A DNA stretch of 64,000 bases. It comes from Lunularia cruciata (lineage: Eukaryota > Streptophyta > Marchantiopsida > Lunulariales > Lunulariaceae). The translations under genes were made by a program, and so were the position numbers. This document shows positions 1 through 11,263 of this stretch, in pieces (the first letter of the stretch is position 1; every line of letters begins with the position of its first letter). The stretch is from the NCBI GenBank assembly GCA_948567375.1, contig OX419759.1:51984593-52048592 (forward strand), written 5' to 3'. The notes below the pieces were generated by a model. It ran no database searches. It saw nothing but the letters and a program-made list of their open reading frames with translations, and had not been told where the DNA came from.

Positions 1-1130
1 ATCATCAAAAAAGCTATCCTCTCCAACACTTATATTTGCATCTACATCAATATTGGTACTCTTGTCCTCAATTCCCATGGTAATTTCAACTATATCATTC
101 TCATCTCCAAGACCCATATTTAAAAATGAGGGAGAGAATATATTTCTTTTCCCCCCAAACATGATATTCATTTGGTAGCAATGAGTACAACAACAATTGA
201 CAATAAATTGATTCAATTTATTGTCAATGACCAACCCTCATTTGATTTCCATATCAGTGATCTCTCCGCTATGCACTTCTCCCTCCAATCTCTGGCACAC
301 TTCTTGGTTAATTTTGCACCCTTCATAGTCTTGGGAAACCCAATACCTAAAGTCATCAATGATTGGCATAAACAAGAATGTTGTGCTCTTTTGCACCACC
401 TGCTTCCCATCATCTCCCCTATGTATTTGTCTAAAGTGCTCTAAACCCTTGATGTAGTCAAAAAGTTGCATATAGTGTTGAGGAATCATACAAAACCGAT
501 CATTATATTGCTGCTATTGCTTTGTTTATTGGAAAAGATTTGCTTGCGGCTTAAGGAATTTTATCTACATATCCTCTACATCTTATCATAGGAGAAGGCA
601 TATTCCTTGGAGGATTCAACAGAGGAAGCATATTTAGAGGACTAGGCATACAAGACTAGTTATTTATGGAAGGAGGAGGCACTACTAATACCATTCTATA
701 AAGACTTAGAAATCTCAATTTTGGACAATATGATGGATAAGAAGGTCCACTCAGTGATAAAGATTCAGTATAATCTAGACTATTTTCTAAAAATTTACAT
801 GTGTTTGGAGGAGCTAAAAAAAATTGGAGCATTAATAACCATCTATAAATTGCTATATATATAGTTGAACCAATTCTATGCAATCAAAGTATCGAGATTA
901 AAATCTGCAAATTTGGCACACATATGCTCAAAATCAGCAACAAGAACATCCTTCATTTCTTCATATGCAGGTCAAAGGTGTCTCTATTCTTTGAACATGG
1001 ATGATTGCAAATTGAACCTGTAGCTGTTGAAAAAACTACTTTGACTTCTGAATTTGAATCTCAATTTCACTTGCAAGAGGAGAAAATCAATAGTGAAAGG
1101 GTAAAGGCATCTTCAAATTTAGGAATTTTA
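1..1130 (-). repeat. Repeat block A, copy 1 (decayed protein-like repeat, minus strand)
   Basis: First of three copies of an interspersed block; the others are at 21063-22642 and about 47950-49880. This copy is cut by the window edge. On the minus strand it reads as decayed protein, with recognisable stretches such as 'QDYEGCKINQEVCQRLEGEV' and 'GDENDI..ITMGIED'. The same peptides appear in the other copies, so the minus strand was the coding one. I do not recognise the family: a transposon accessory protein is possible, as is a retroelement. The copies differ by roughly 10% by eye and none looks functional. CpG is scarce, as in other repeats of this window. Confidence 0.6.
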
Positions 1131-1855
1131 AAGTGGAAAACCAAAGCATCCTATTTTTTCACATGACAATTTTTTTATATTTGAGGCCAGTAAACCCAGA
1201 ACTCCTTACTTCCATGTGTCCATTATTTACAAAACCATCTGTAACATTTGAATTTATTCTTAGCTTTGTATGCATGACTCCTTGAATCGACTTTTTTTCT
1301 GCATAACTTTCTCTACTTTTGTCCCGGATAACATAAAATATCTCATATCAGGGTGATGCTTTTCTATGGACGGTACTGGAATTGTGTGTGCCCTATTTGT
1401 GGGACACCCTAGCTTTCTTTTTTCAAGACCAACCTGCAGTTATCTTCTATATTTTTTTTCAACGGAAGCGTCTTATTGTTCCACTACGGATAATTTGTAA
1501 GTTTTACACTATTCTCTATAACTATCAACAACTTTCACTCAAGTATGAAAATTTTCACTTTTCAATTTATGATTTTCATGTAGAATTTAATGTCATGAGG
1601 GTACACTCAACTAGATCATTCTCGCCTTCAAAAGTATTACTCTCATTATTAAAATGGTCAATCTGAAAGTCATCAAGAAATATCATGTCAAAACCATTTT
1701 TTAAACTAATAATCTAAAGATATTTTTGTCTTAAAAAATAGTTTGTAATGGAACATTTTAAAAATATTGATATTTTCACTTTTTGTAATCTTATCGAACT
1801 GCTGTAGTAATAATTATGTGCAGCGCATTAGAACTTACTAATTGATTGTGTAAAA
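1131..1855. other. Intergenic stretch, single copy of the segment doubled in unit 3
   Basis: No gene is supported here. About 1266-1580 corresponds to the 305-bp segment that is perfectly doubled at 49881-50490. The small open frames do not keep their frame between the two units. Confidence 0.5.
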
Positions 1856-2845
1856 ACATACATTCGCAATTATTACAGATTTGATCCTTGATTTTCATAA
1901 TTCAACGATATTCCAGGAGCCTCAGGACCTTTCAATGCGGTTATATTATTCATCGATCTTCAACTTGTGGAAATGTTTTCGACCATAGATTGAGACGTGA
2001 CTGACGTTAATTCGAATTCTAGACCCTCATGTTTGTGTATCAATATTGCAAGTGTATATCGTTTAAATCTACACAGCTCTCATTTTACGCGTGGGTACTA
2101 TCAGGTAACCAGTAGAGACATCGATGTCACTACTTCATTCTCTTATAACCCACCAAACCTTCGGCTGGCGATGTACATTTATATCAAACGTCTGTAGATA
2201 AAACGAGTGTAGAGTAGGAATACCAATCCAAATGTAGATCCAAATTCACAACACATATTCCAGTAGATCAGCTGTGTTGCACAGCTTTCTTAAGCTCTAA
2301 TTTATGTCAAAGATTCGTACTTAATTCAGTGATTGAGTGATTCATTTTGACTCTTTGAGTAATTTTTTGAGTGCTTCATGTACCCTATCTAAGCAACTTC
2401 TGAGTTAATGATATCAATCATTCATACTATTTGAGTTGGCCATTGTGTCATTCATTTCGACTCTTCGCGTGCTTGTTTGAGTGCTTCATTGACCCTCTTA
2501 AAGGCAACGTTTGGGTCGAGTGAACTCTACATGAAATCACTGCGATTGGATACGATAGATTCTACAAATGAGAGTTTGATGGACTCGGGTATAAACTCTA
2601 GATATGAATCAGTTGTGTGAACGTTAAATTAAAGTCTGCTTTGAAAACTTGCGGATGCTAGACTGCACATTGTAGACAGTAATATCCGGCCCTTTCAAAT
2701 CGCATTTAATGGGCCGGATGTACATGTTCCCTGCTATGGGGTGATTTTTATTCTTTTTTCCTTGTCTTTCTTATGTGAAACGTGTGGTTTGGTGGTGCGG
2801 AGTATAACAAATCAGTAATGATCAAATTATATTATTTCTATAAGA
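1856..2845. repeat. Block D', short derivative of block D (unit 1 copy)
   Basis: Starts with a stretch around 'gatccttgattttcataatt' and ends near 'atccggccctttcaaatcg...caaattatatt'. The same ordered landmarks occur in the 2.5-kb D blocks at 29696-32190 and about 44270-46690, and in the unit 3 copy at about 50760-51760. Landmarks shared with D include 'agaccctcatgttt', 'gagacatcgat' and 'atccggccctttt/c'. This version is about 1 kb and appears internally deleted relative to D. The minus-strand TATAAAAG box of D is changed here. No open frame is supported. The nature of the family is unknown. Confidence 0.6.
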
Positions 2846-2949
2846 AACAGGAAAATCTCATCAAGGTCCGATTCAGAAAAAAAATAAAAATAAAAGAATG
2901 TCATAATGTAGTTTTTTATTTGGCAAAAAAGATTCAGAATGGGAGTTTA

Positions 2950-4660
2950 CAAATGTAATAGGAAGCATTTAAGCAAGAGATGTCACATGGTCCTGATTTG
3001 TCCGTTCCAAATTTTTTTTCTGATCGCACTTTAGATTTTCTACCAAGATGGTTTACAAGATTGGATGGCGACATGTTTCGAGGTGGTATTCATAGAGTGG
3101 ATGATAGAAACCCTAGATCTTGTCATCCTTCTAGAGTTTACTTATGAGTTATTCTAGAATTTGATAATCTATGTACTTTTACAGATGGAGTATAATCTAA
3201 TTTTGCTCATGACCTTCAAGATGGAGTTGTGGGGCACATTTGTCAAAAAGTGAAAGAACTAAATGACAAAATTACAACAAATTGGGTAGAAGAGTGGAAG
3301 TATGGAGTTTTTAAGGACCAAAGGAGTATGGGGAGGGCATACTATGGTTGGAGAGAGGAGTTGATAGGCTATAGTTTGGAGACTAAAATTGAGTAATTTG
3401 AGCTAAATTTTTGAGAGATATCATTAATTAGATCAAGGGGGTAAAATTCATATTGAGGAGCACAAGATAGAAAATTTGGAGAGCTATGTGAAAAAATTTA
3501 TGATCTTTTAAAAAGGTTGGAGAGGAGACAAAGTGCTTATAGTGCTGAGCTCAAGAAAATTTAGGGTTTGTATTTTAAATTATCTCATAAAAATTTCCAG
3601 TATTGTTGGTAGTTAGGGCTTGTACTTATATAGAAAGGTTTCATATGAAGTCTTGGATTGATAATTCAGGGTCTTGGATCAAGCATACAAGGGTTTAAAG
3701 AGCTAAAAAGTAAACCCACTCAAGAAATGATTCATATCTAGAGTTGGGGTTAGATTAGATTTGGTAGAGCATTTCATAAGCTTGGTAGAGCATTTCTATC
3801 TTGTATCATGATTGGGTGTCAATACTACTATTTGTGTGATTACAATTGAGTATTTTAGATTTCAAGAGTATTTTTTAGTATTAATTGTTTCTATGATCTA
3901 GAAATATGGGGAAAGTTACCAAGAATTAAGAGCAATCTCTAAATTAAGGATCCTAAAATCAAGGTGGAAATTACAAAAAAAGAGTCAAAGTTTGAGAGCT
4001 TGTCAAGTTAGCTATAGTGATCATATTGTAGATTATTTTCTTTGATTGGAAAGCCTATCTTACAGGCTTTCTATTGAATTATAGAGCTTCTGAATCCAAG
4101 TCACAAACTGAAAGTTACGCCCATTTGATTTACATAGGATTTTCCCATCATAAAGACTTTGAAGTTTCCCATTTGGATCAGCAATTCGTTGAAATTTGAA
4201 ATACGGATAAGAGGAAGCTTGGAGTACAAGTTGAAATTGGCTTGAGGATAGAGCAAGAAGGCTATGAAGCTCATTTCCAACAAAAGCACGAAGAGTTCTT
4301 GATGAATTTTTGTAATTGGATATTCTCCATGCTTGCATGCTTGTTTGTACACTTAGTTGGTTTAGATTGGTATGCAGGCATTGCGCTTATGTTCTTTCCT
4401 TGTAGGAGTGTTGTTTATTTCTCCTTGGTAATGCTAGAAGGGATGACCAATAAACTAGGAGAGTGTGGTATGATGATAGGTTAGGTTGCACATTACTACC
4501 TTACATGATAGCAAAAATACCAAAACCTAGAGTGAAGAGTTCTCTTGGTTGGTTGTGTATATCTAGAAGAGAAACATCTAAGGGAAGAGAGACACTTGAC
4601 ATTTGTAGCGTGGGCTACAAAGGAGGCTGCTGCCACAATAAGTCCATTGATTAGGGTAGA
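2950..4660. repeat. Repeat block R, copy 1
   Basis: Member of a four-copy dispersed repeat: here, 22723-24190, 51850-53640 and, inverted, 37718-39170. Shared landmarks are 'aggaagcattt..gcaagag' near one end and 'ggattttcccatcataaaga' near the other. The plus strand keeps protein-like stretches (around 3200-3400) interrupted many times, so it is a fossil. The class is unresolved: an LTR-retroelement remnant is my best guess, but I see no complete terminal repeats. Copies differ by roughly 15% by eye, far more than the gene-bearing parts of the same units, and CpG is scarce. Confidence 0.55.
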
Positions 4661-5990
4661 TAGGAAATTATATTAAGGTTTACCTACACTATTTAAAGCG
4701 GAATGTCCCCTCTTGTGAGGTCAATCTTTTGAGCCCAAATATGTGATAGTGGAGGATTCCCCCGAGAGAAATTTGAAATACAGATAAGAGGAAGCCTTAA
4801 CAAAGTTGTGTTATTTTTACCAAGAGAGCCTTAACAAAGTTGTGTTATTTTTACACACGGGAGAGGTTGATCACTGTATATATAGGAATTGGTTTCCCTT
4901 TTCCCAGTGGGATTGTAATATTTCTCTTCACCTGAAGGTAGATGGGGCCAAGCTTAATATAAAAACCATAAAAGTCCTATTCTAACTTTGTGTATGATGT
5001 GAATAAGTAAGTGCATTCTCTTGAAAGTTATGTGGTTTGTGTTATAAATCAGTGACCCTTGGTTACTCATCTCACTTATCATGTAAGCAAGAGGTTGTAT
5101 TGGGAACTTACCCTTAAATTTTTTTACCTAATTACTAAGTGACATACCACATAGGCAGAAGGGTTTGTGGGGGTGACAAACCCTCAAGCCATCCTTGAGG
5201 GTAAGTGTCTATGGGGAGAATCCTTAGTGGAATTACAACTAGCTACAGGAATCCTGACTACAATTCCTTCCCAATCCAAGTAAATGGCCAGCTGTGCAAG
5301 GATTGTACCATTGCTCCCTTTACTCTCATAGCATCCTGTATTCCCCACTATGTGCCTTGACTAACCCGCCAATACTCCATAAGAAGTGGAGTTATGGGAA
5401 GGACATTGTTGCCAGAAGAAGGAAACAAAAATGACAGTGCAAGTAGCCTTAAATCCCCAAAGTTACAACAACAAGGTCACCAGCCAAGGAACAGCTGATT
5501 TACAATGAGTGTCAAAATATGGGCAGCACAATGGAGGCTACTTGTATAATGGATGTGATGGAATTGGTGGGAGAGGATGAGCCTCCAATTCTACAAAGGG
5601 AGCTTAAAATTCTGAATCTACTAGAGGAAGGGATGAGTTAGATAAGTCCCTATCAATCTGACAAACAACATTGCAAGTTGGGGAACGACATAAATCCCTT
5701 CTTACCTTGACCAAATCGGATTCAAGACATGAAGAAGGAGACATTTTCCACTTTCATGCGGTTGCAACAAGAAATATTTGTCTTCATCTTGGTAGAACAA
5801 ATCTACTGCTTTGACCTTGCCCTCCTCATTGCAAGAGAAGCAATCATTTGACATGCAATGCTAAGGGCAAAACTTGGTATGGAACAGTTTGCCAGGCTAT
5901 GTGCATATGGGATCTAGTTTTGGGAGAAGTGGAGTACCAGATGTGTACTACTAGTGGTGCGGGGTATCCAACTAGAAAGAATCCCGATGA
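4661..5990. mobile_element. Retroelement-like remnant, class uncertain
   Basis: Unit 1 carries about 1.3 kb here that is largely absent from unit 3, which jumps from the equivalent of 4603 to about 5865. Parts recur at 24190-24410 (same strand) and 24720-25210 (opposite strand). Interrupted protein-like stretches are present on the plus strand around 5400-5950. The density of breaks and the multiple copies suggest a broken retroelement, perhaps gag-like, but no diagnostic domain is visible. Confidence 0.35.
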
Positions 5991-6029
5991 AATAACTTAA
6001 ATCTCGTTTGGATTAGGTTTAAGGTCTAA

Positions 6030-7065
6030 GGTTTAGATCAACATCTACGCCAGTTTCTATTGTGCGACTGCGTGTTGGAGCGAATAGAGTCCCTCATTAC
6101 CCCTCGACAGTCTGAAAAGCGAAAAGATGATTCCCCTACCATATACTGATGGAGACGGAGAACGGCCGTGGAAGCTTATAACATGGATGACCGGAACAGA
6201 TGCAGACGACACGGAAGAAATGGGAGCACAACAGTGTCCTTGCTTCAATGATCATTCTAAAAGCATATCCCTTCAATTACATAGGAAGGTTCTGCTCCGT
6301 GTCCAAACCTGAAAACGCGACATTTGATTCTCTTCGATACCAATGTATTTGAATGGCGCGGGAAACACTTCTTCAACGGAAAGCAAAGAGTACGCAGATA
6401 CCACAGAAATGAAGACCTTGCTGCCAGGATTCTGCCTAAACTTGGACTCCACGTCCCGCTTTCCGTCACAAGCTAGCTGGTTAGTTATTGCAGCGTCGCT
6501 GAAGAGGGAAGTCTTAACTTGGAATTAGATCTAGCTCGGGGTGCCGGTTATGCATCTAGATAGTGGCGGATTGGAGTTTCCTTTGTTTTAGACGATAATC
6601 GTATACTTAGAGAGGAAGAACGTGGGGACCTAGGAGTGGAGAACTGCATGCAACTCTTCCACAAAGATAGGTACTTCGAAATCTCATTGGTACATCAGAA
6701 ACTTGCCATCAGTTAGTAATGATGTTATTTATGAGCGGACTATATTTGAGAAAGGAAGGTATTCCAGTTGGCCATCAGTTAATAATGATGTTATTAATGG
6801 CCTCGCCATATTTGATGCAAAATGAATGAAGTTATTAGCTTAGTAAGAGGAGGACAGTCCTAAATAGGAGAGTATTATGTTGGATTTGAGCTCGGAGGAC
6901 CGGTTCATTCAGATTCAGGCAGTGGGGGAATGGAGGTCCTTTACAATCCTAAGAATAGAACGGACCTGTCAGTAGAAAAAACCAACCTACACGATTGGTT
7001 ATTTCTACAGCTAATGAATGACGAATATGCTACATCTAGAGTGTTGATTACTCACGTACCCTACT
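6030..7065 (+). pseudogene. Decayed genic region upstream of LBD copy 1 (unidentified)
   Basis: This CpG-rich stretch is closely conserved with 54445-55480 in unit 3. Protein-like segments occur in several plus-strand frames: one near 6330-6470 contains 'LAARILPKLGLHVPLSV', one near 6560-6720 contains 'GDLGVENCMQLFHKDRYFEI', and one near 6880-7065 contains 'VGFELGGPVHSDSGSGG'. The frames do not connect, and the two units differ by small indels that shift frame. It could be a dead host gene whose exons cannot be delimited, or the long 5' region of the LBD gene. I do not recognise the family. Confidence 0.3.
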
Positions 7066-7244
7066 AGCCTTCGTGTAGCGTGGATCGACCGTAGGTTGGC
7101 GGTGGCCTCCTTTCTACTAATTGTTAACCAGCAGTTTCTCCAATTGCGTAAGCTAGTACGGAGTCAAGAGGTTGCTCTCAGTTCTTCTGAATTCTGCACA
7201 ATTTCCTTGCAACGCTTGTACCCCTGTCGGTCATCTGTTGTCCA

Positions 7245-7850
7245 ATGGCTAACCGGTCTCCTTGTGCTGCCTGCCGACTTATGCGCCGCAAATGTAACGA
7301 GGATTGCGCCTTTTTTCAGTATTTTCCTCTAGAATGTCAACCGAGGTTTTCTGTTCTTCACAAGGTATACGGAGCAAGTAACACTGCGAAACTCCTGAAC
7401 CGTCTCCCATCGGCGTGTCGGGCACAATGCGCATGGACCTTGGCTGAAGAGGCCACGATGCGTATGCAAGACCCGCCTAGAGGAGTGATCGGGTTTATAG
7501 AAGATCTCGCTACTTTGCTCAACCTGGTAACGGCTCAGCTCACTGGAACACGAGGAGAATTGGGTAGTGAGGAGATGCAAGAGAGGGAGGAGCTCAAGGC
7601 AGTGGAGCAACAGAATAATATAACGAGTGGGTTCACTTTACACCTTCAAGCACCATTTGGGAGTTTTGCACCTTCAAGCATCATTCGTGGAATTTCCCAA
7701 GGAACGATGAGGCTTCCGAATGGAAATTGCGGAAATAACACACTGCCGCTGGAGGTTGGGATATCCAGTCAAACCTGTGGATTTCCGGAGTTGGGGAACA
7801 TCGCGCAGCCTGGGATGTGGCCATCCAGGCTTCTCGGTAATACCTTTTAG
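7245..7850 (+). CDS. LOB-domain (LBD) transcription factor, copy 1
   Basis: Single-exon frame of 201 residues, predicted to be a plant-specific nuclear DNA-binding regulator. The LOB zinc-finger motif CX2CX6CX3C is at C7, C10, C17 and C21. It is followed by the GAS-like block (about residues 31-80, with 'VYGASN' at 41-46 and 'DPPRG' at 76-80) and a leucine-rich helix (about 84-99) in the place of the family's leucine-zipper-like element. The canonical 'FAPYFP' is here 'FFQYFP', and the body of the domain is divergent. The C-terminal half is low in recognisable motifs, as is usual in the family. The ATG is chosen because the zinc finger starts six residues later. Copy 2 at 55742 has one residue fewer after C21 and about six substitutions. 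The domain identity is secure; the target genes and developmental role cannot be read from sequence. Confidence 0.9.
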   Translation: MANRSPCAACRLMRRKCNEDCAFFQYFPLECQPRFSVLHKVYGASNTAKLLNRLPSACRAQCAWTLAEEATMRMQDPPRGVIGFIEDLATLLNLVTAQLTGTRGELGSEEMQEREELKAVEQQNNITSGFTLHLQAPFGSFAPSSIIRGISQGTMRLPNGNCGNNTLPLEVGISSQTCGFPELGNIAQPGMWPSRLLGNTF

Positions 7851-9371
7851 AAATGAGTGGGCAGATTTGAGTGCAGGTAACGGGGGATCTAACTGGGAAT
7901 GAGAAGTTCGATCTCAACACAGCACAGAAGTTTCTACAGAGTTTCAGAAGACAGAACAGAGGAGAGTAAGAGGCGATAATTTCGACCACGACGTTAGTGG
8001 AGGAGTCTCCTGTTCACATGTGTCACGGTCCTTAAGGCTCCCGTTTCCATCTGGTATAGGGTCCAGGAAAAGAGGCTTTGAAGAAGTCACTTGGTTAAGT
8101 TCTGTGTCATGCATCTCACTAGCATCATGCGACTGAACGACCGAAAGTCATGACCTTCAAACCCGAGTGCAGGAACGAGATCCAAAACAGAGATCTATGA
8201 TAACCGAAATTGGGCTCCAGGCATGGGAGACGCTTAACAGACTCTTTGAAGAGCAAAAGAACCGGCAGAAATCTTTTGTATCTCACCAAAGGCGGAGCTG
8301 GCAGGGACAGACAAAAGTCCAATTTTAATACGGTGGTTGCAAGTGATAAGTCGATAAGATGCTGTTTTAGTTGGGAGGGGAGATGGAGGCAGAGTGTCAT
8401 GGAATTAGTGCTAGTGCTGGATATAGGATGCCGAGATTATAGGCGCAGAGAAGTTACATGTAATTTCAGGCTGTGCCCAGCTAAACGAGAAAATAAAATC
8501 AATGATGCACAGATAAAGTTGATAGAGTTGGAAGAAGTTGGATGCACTGTCGAATGTGTTTGATTCCAGCTTCAGAATTTAATCCAACCTGTGAAGCTGA
8601 AGAAACGTACGAAGCACTTTCAAATTTAGGAAATCAGAATTTATGGTTGATCTTTGTTGTTGCTTTTCTTATTCCGCGTTTAGTTTTCTAGATTATGAGA
8701 TCACCCAGCGCAGTTGAAAAGACTTCGAGATAGATTTTGTGATGGTGTTAACAATTGGGCTCTGTAGGCACGCAGGAACATTACCATTGTTCAAAGAATG
8801 ACACATGCCATTGCGAGGCCCCAAATCATGAATAGAAACGGGATTCCTTGACGCTGGATCCCTGGTAGCATGTGTACATCCGTAGCGATTCACAGAATTT
8901 CAGTTAATGTACATATAGCACACTCTAGTCGTACTCCCGAAGTACTTGCGGAATGAAAATGAACAGGATTCGGTTTTTTTCCCCTGGGTATGTCCTAGCT
9001 CGAGCGATACATCCCACATACAGCATTAACTGTGGAGCATATGTTACAACATCGGAACAACTTGGAACACCCTAGTTCGTTGGCAGTGTTCCAGTTGTGC
9101 CATTCTTCTAGACGAATAGTGAGCTAGCCCAACTCCTCGACACCTTAGCTCACGGTTATATGTGTTCGCAAGTCACAACTAGCTATAGCAAACACCAATT
9201 TGAATGAGATTCAGAATTCTGAATTCAGAATGATTTGTCCGATTTACCGGATCATAAATGGTGCACTGTCAGTGCGACTGCATTATACCCAACATGTTAG
9301 TTAGCTATAGAGAGTGCGACATGTATACGATATACGTGTGGATGACTTAGACGAGTCATTCTGGTAGTCCG
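7851..9371. other. 3' flank of LBD copy 1; includes 614 bp missing from unit 3
   Basis: No further gene is supported. A possible polyadenylation signal AATAAA lies at 8492-8497. The segment 8242-8855 is absent from the unit 3 copy, which passes directly from the equivalent of 8241 to that of 8856, so LBD copy 2 lacks this candidate signal. A short AT-rich palindrome ('attcagaattctgaat') lies near 9210. Confidence 0.5.
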
Positions 9372-9591
9372 ATGCCAGTTTCTTACGTGACGACCAATGG
9401 TAAAACATCCGATGTCTTTTGATGTTGATTATCGTATCGAGTTTCTGGATTATTTCCGGAGGCACATCTATTATTTTGAAATGAATCAGTGAAGGAATGG
9501 ACTTGCTTCTCACCTCCACCTTCAGGCATTGGCGAATCATCCATTTGAGTTCAGGATATGGAATCAGCGGAGTTGCTCTGATCCTGCGTAG
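9372..9591 (+). pseudogene. Broken copy of the 73-codon frame seen in unit 3
   Basis: This matches the open frame at 57228-57449 closely, including 'RIEFLDYFRRHIYYFEMNQ' and the terminal 'RIWNQRSCSDPA'. Here a two-base length difference near the start shifts the frame, and a Trp codon of unit 3 reads as a stop. If the unit 3 frame is a real gene or exon, this copy is dead. Otherwise both are chance frames. Family unknown. Confidence 0.35.
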
Positions 9592-10470
9592 AGTTTACAC
9601 TCGTACTGGATTGGAGCTGCGCAGATGGTGTGTTCTTGGGTGCTGTGTTTCTCGATTTTCGATCAGAATCATGCCCGCATGAGAGTACAGGATACAAAAC
9701 AAAGGTGTACGTTGTCCACCGAGATGACGCGATACATAGAATATCAACGAGTCTTTGACGTGGATATCTTTTGATTGCCTCCAGACAGCTACACTGAAAA
9801 ATATTGGACATGTCTTATATCTACTCCGGGATTCCTGTAATACAGTACATGGAGTATTCCGGCGGCTGCCATATCTGAATAGGGGTACCTGTTCATATTT
9901 GCAAACAACACTGTGAGACGTTCCACCTAGTTGATTGGTGTTGCTCATTTGAGTACTTAGAAACAGACATCAACACTGAGACGGACCAAAGACCATGCCT
10001 GGTTCCATATTTGTCGTACCTAGATCCATTACTTCTGTTATGCTAATTATGACGAGGACTAAAGAATCATGGCTCAAGTTCTCTTGTTAGGGTTCGTAAG
10101 AAAGAAATGAACTGGCCCTAACGAATCGGAGAATGGGTGGAGTTTCTGTAGCCGTGAATAGTAATGCACATCTACAGAACTGGAATCATTCTGGATTGTA
10201 CAACGCCCGATAGGTCTCAATTGCAAGACTATTAGGTACCCGATTCATTGAATCGAAATCAGTTTAGAAATGTTCCTCTACAATAATAGTATATCCTATT
10301 TGCGGATGGAACTTGTGACTTATCCGTCCTGAAATATAAGCAAGAGCTTGCCCTTTTTGTATTAGGTACACTTTTACATAGAAATCATCGAACAAATTAT
10401 TAACGGCTGAGTTTTAATGATTGTTCACTCGCTAAAGCTATAACCATTGAAATTTGAAGAAGTACCATCT
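9592..10470. other. Intergenic stretch with a unit-specific segment
   Basis: No gene is supported. About 9927-10154 is absent from the corresponding place in unit 3 (near 57786), a length difference of roughly 225 bp. The small frames are not conserved between units. Confidence 0.45.
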
Positions 10471-10548
10471 AAAGAAAGGCATGGGACAGGATTGTGCCAA
10501 ACGAGTGACTCCATTCGTTTTGCACAATCCTGTCCCATGCCCGTCTTT
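10471..10548. repeat. Long-stem hairpin, copy 1
   Basis: Two arms of about 34 bases (10471-10504 and 10514-10548) pair with only a few mismatches around a loop of about 9 bases. The core arm is 'gcatgggacaggattgtg', its complement being 'cacaatcctgtcccatgc'. Copies occur at 58104-58186 (complete) and 39675-39735 (one arm truncated). It could be a foldback left by a small transposon, a small-RNA precursor, or simply a palindrome at a rearrangement edge. Confidence 0.75.
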
Positions 10549-11263
10549 ACTACGAGACAATGCGGTTCTTCTTTGAAGCACATTGCTTATGTAGCATAAT
10601 CTAACTAGTCCACATTTGGTTCGTGGTTCTAGAATTGATTAGTCTCTAAATACTTCTCTTTGATGGATGCATAGATGTACATTTCTACATCATTATTATT
10701 ATTCTTGCTCTACCAATCGTTCTATGCTCCATCTACTATGGCTTGTTCTACGGTCTCTGTCTCATTAATAATCCTTTCAATCTCTTTGATTTGAAAACAA
10801 TCATCATCTTGCATTTCCAAATCAATAAATTCTCTCTATTGAATCAACTAATGTATATTATATCTCCTTGTCCCCATTGTGTTCCAATTTACACTTAGAT
10901 TTGAAAAATTTCTTCTAGTATCTCGGTGCTCTGCATTTCTACACCAAGAAAACGCTTCTATCACTATTGATGCATTGCAAAATGTGTAATTATAACCTAT
11001 CAAACACTTTCATAAATACCGATGCAAATCTATAAAACATTTACAACATACAACGAACACAAAAAGGGATACAAAAAATTTCTAAAAAATTCGTCTTGTT
11101 GCGAATCTAGTTGCATGAAGTGAAAAATGGAAGACCTGAATGCTAGTATGCAAGTTCTAAGTTAATGAAAATTTTGAGAGTGTTGCTTGGCCTTACTTCT
11201 CCAGGTTACTACTCTCCCGTCTCGCTGCTCAAGCTTTTTTAACTAGGCTGCAAACATCTTCAT
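10549..11263 (-). repeat. Block P, copy 1 (follows the hairpin)
   Basis: Three-copy block (also 39736-40654 and 58187-58900). On the minus strand, about 10700-11000, it keeps protein-like pieces such as 'EMQDDDCFQIKE' with interruptions in every copy. Function and family are not recognised; a decayed transposon protein is plausible. Confidence 0.45.

Noticed and set aside
6030-7065. Phloem protein 2-like or lectin gene upstream of LBD
   Set aside because: The protein-like stretches suggest a former gene, but no family motif can be aligned by eye and the frames do not connect.
7681-7989. 102-codon minus-strand frame under LBD copy 1 (also 56175-56483)
   Set aside because: It is kept only because it overlaps the conserved LBD coding sequence; it has no domain of its own.
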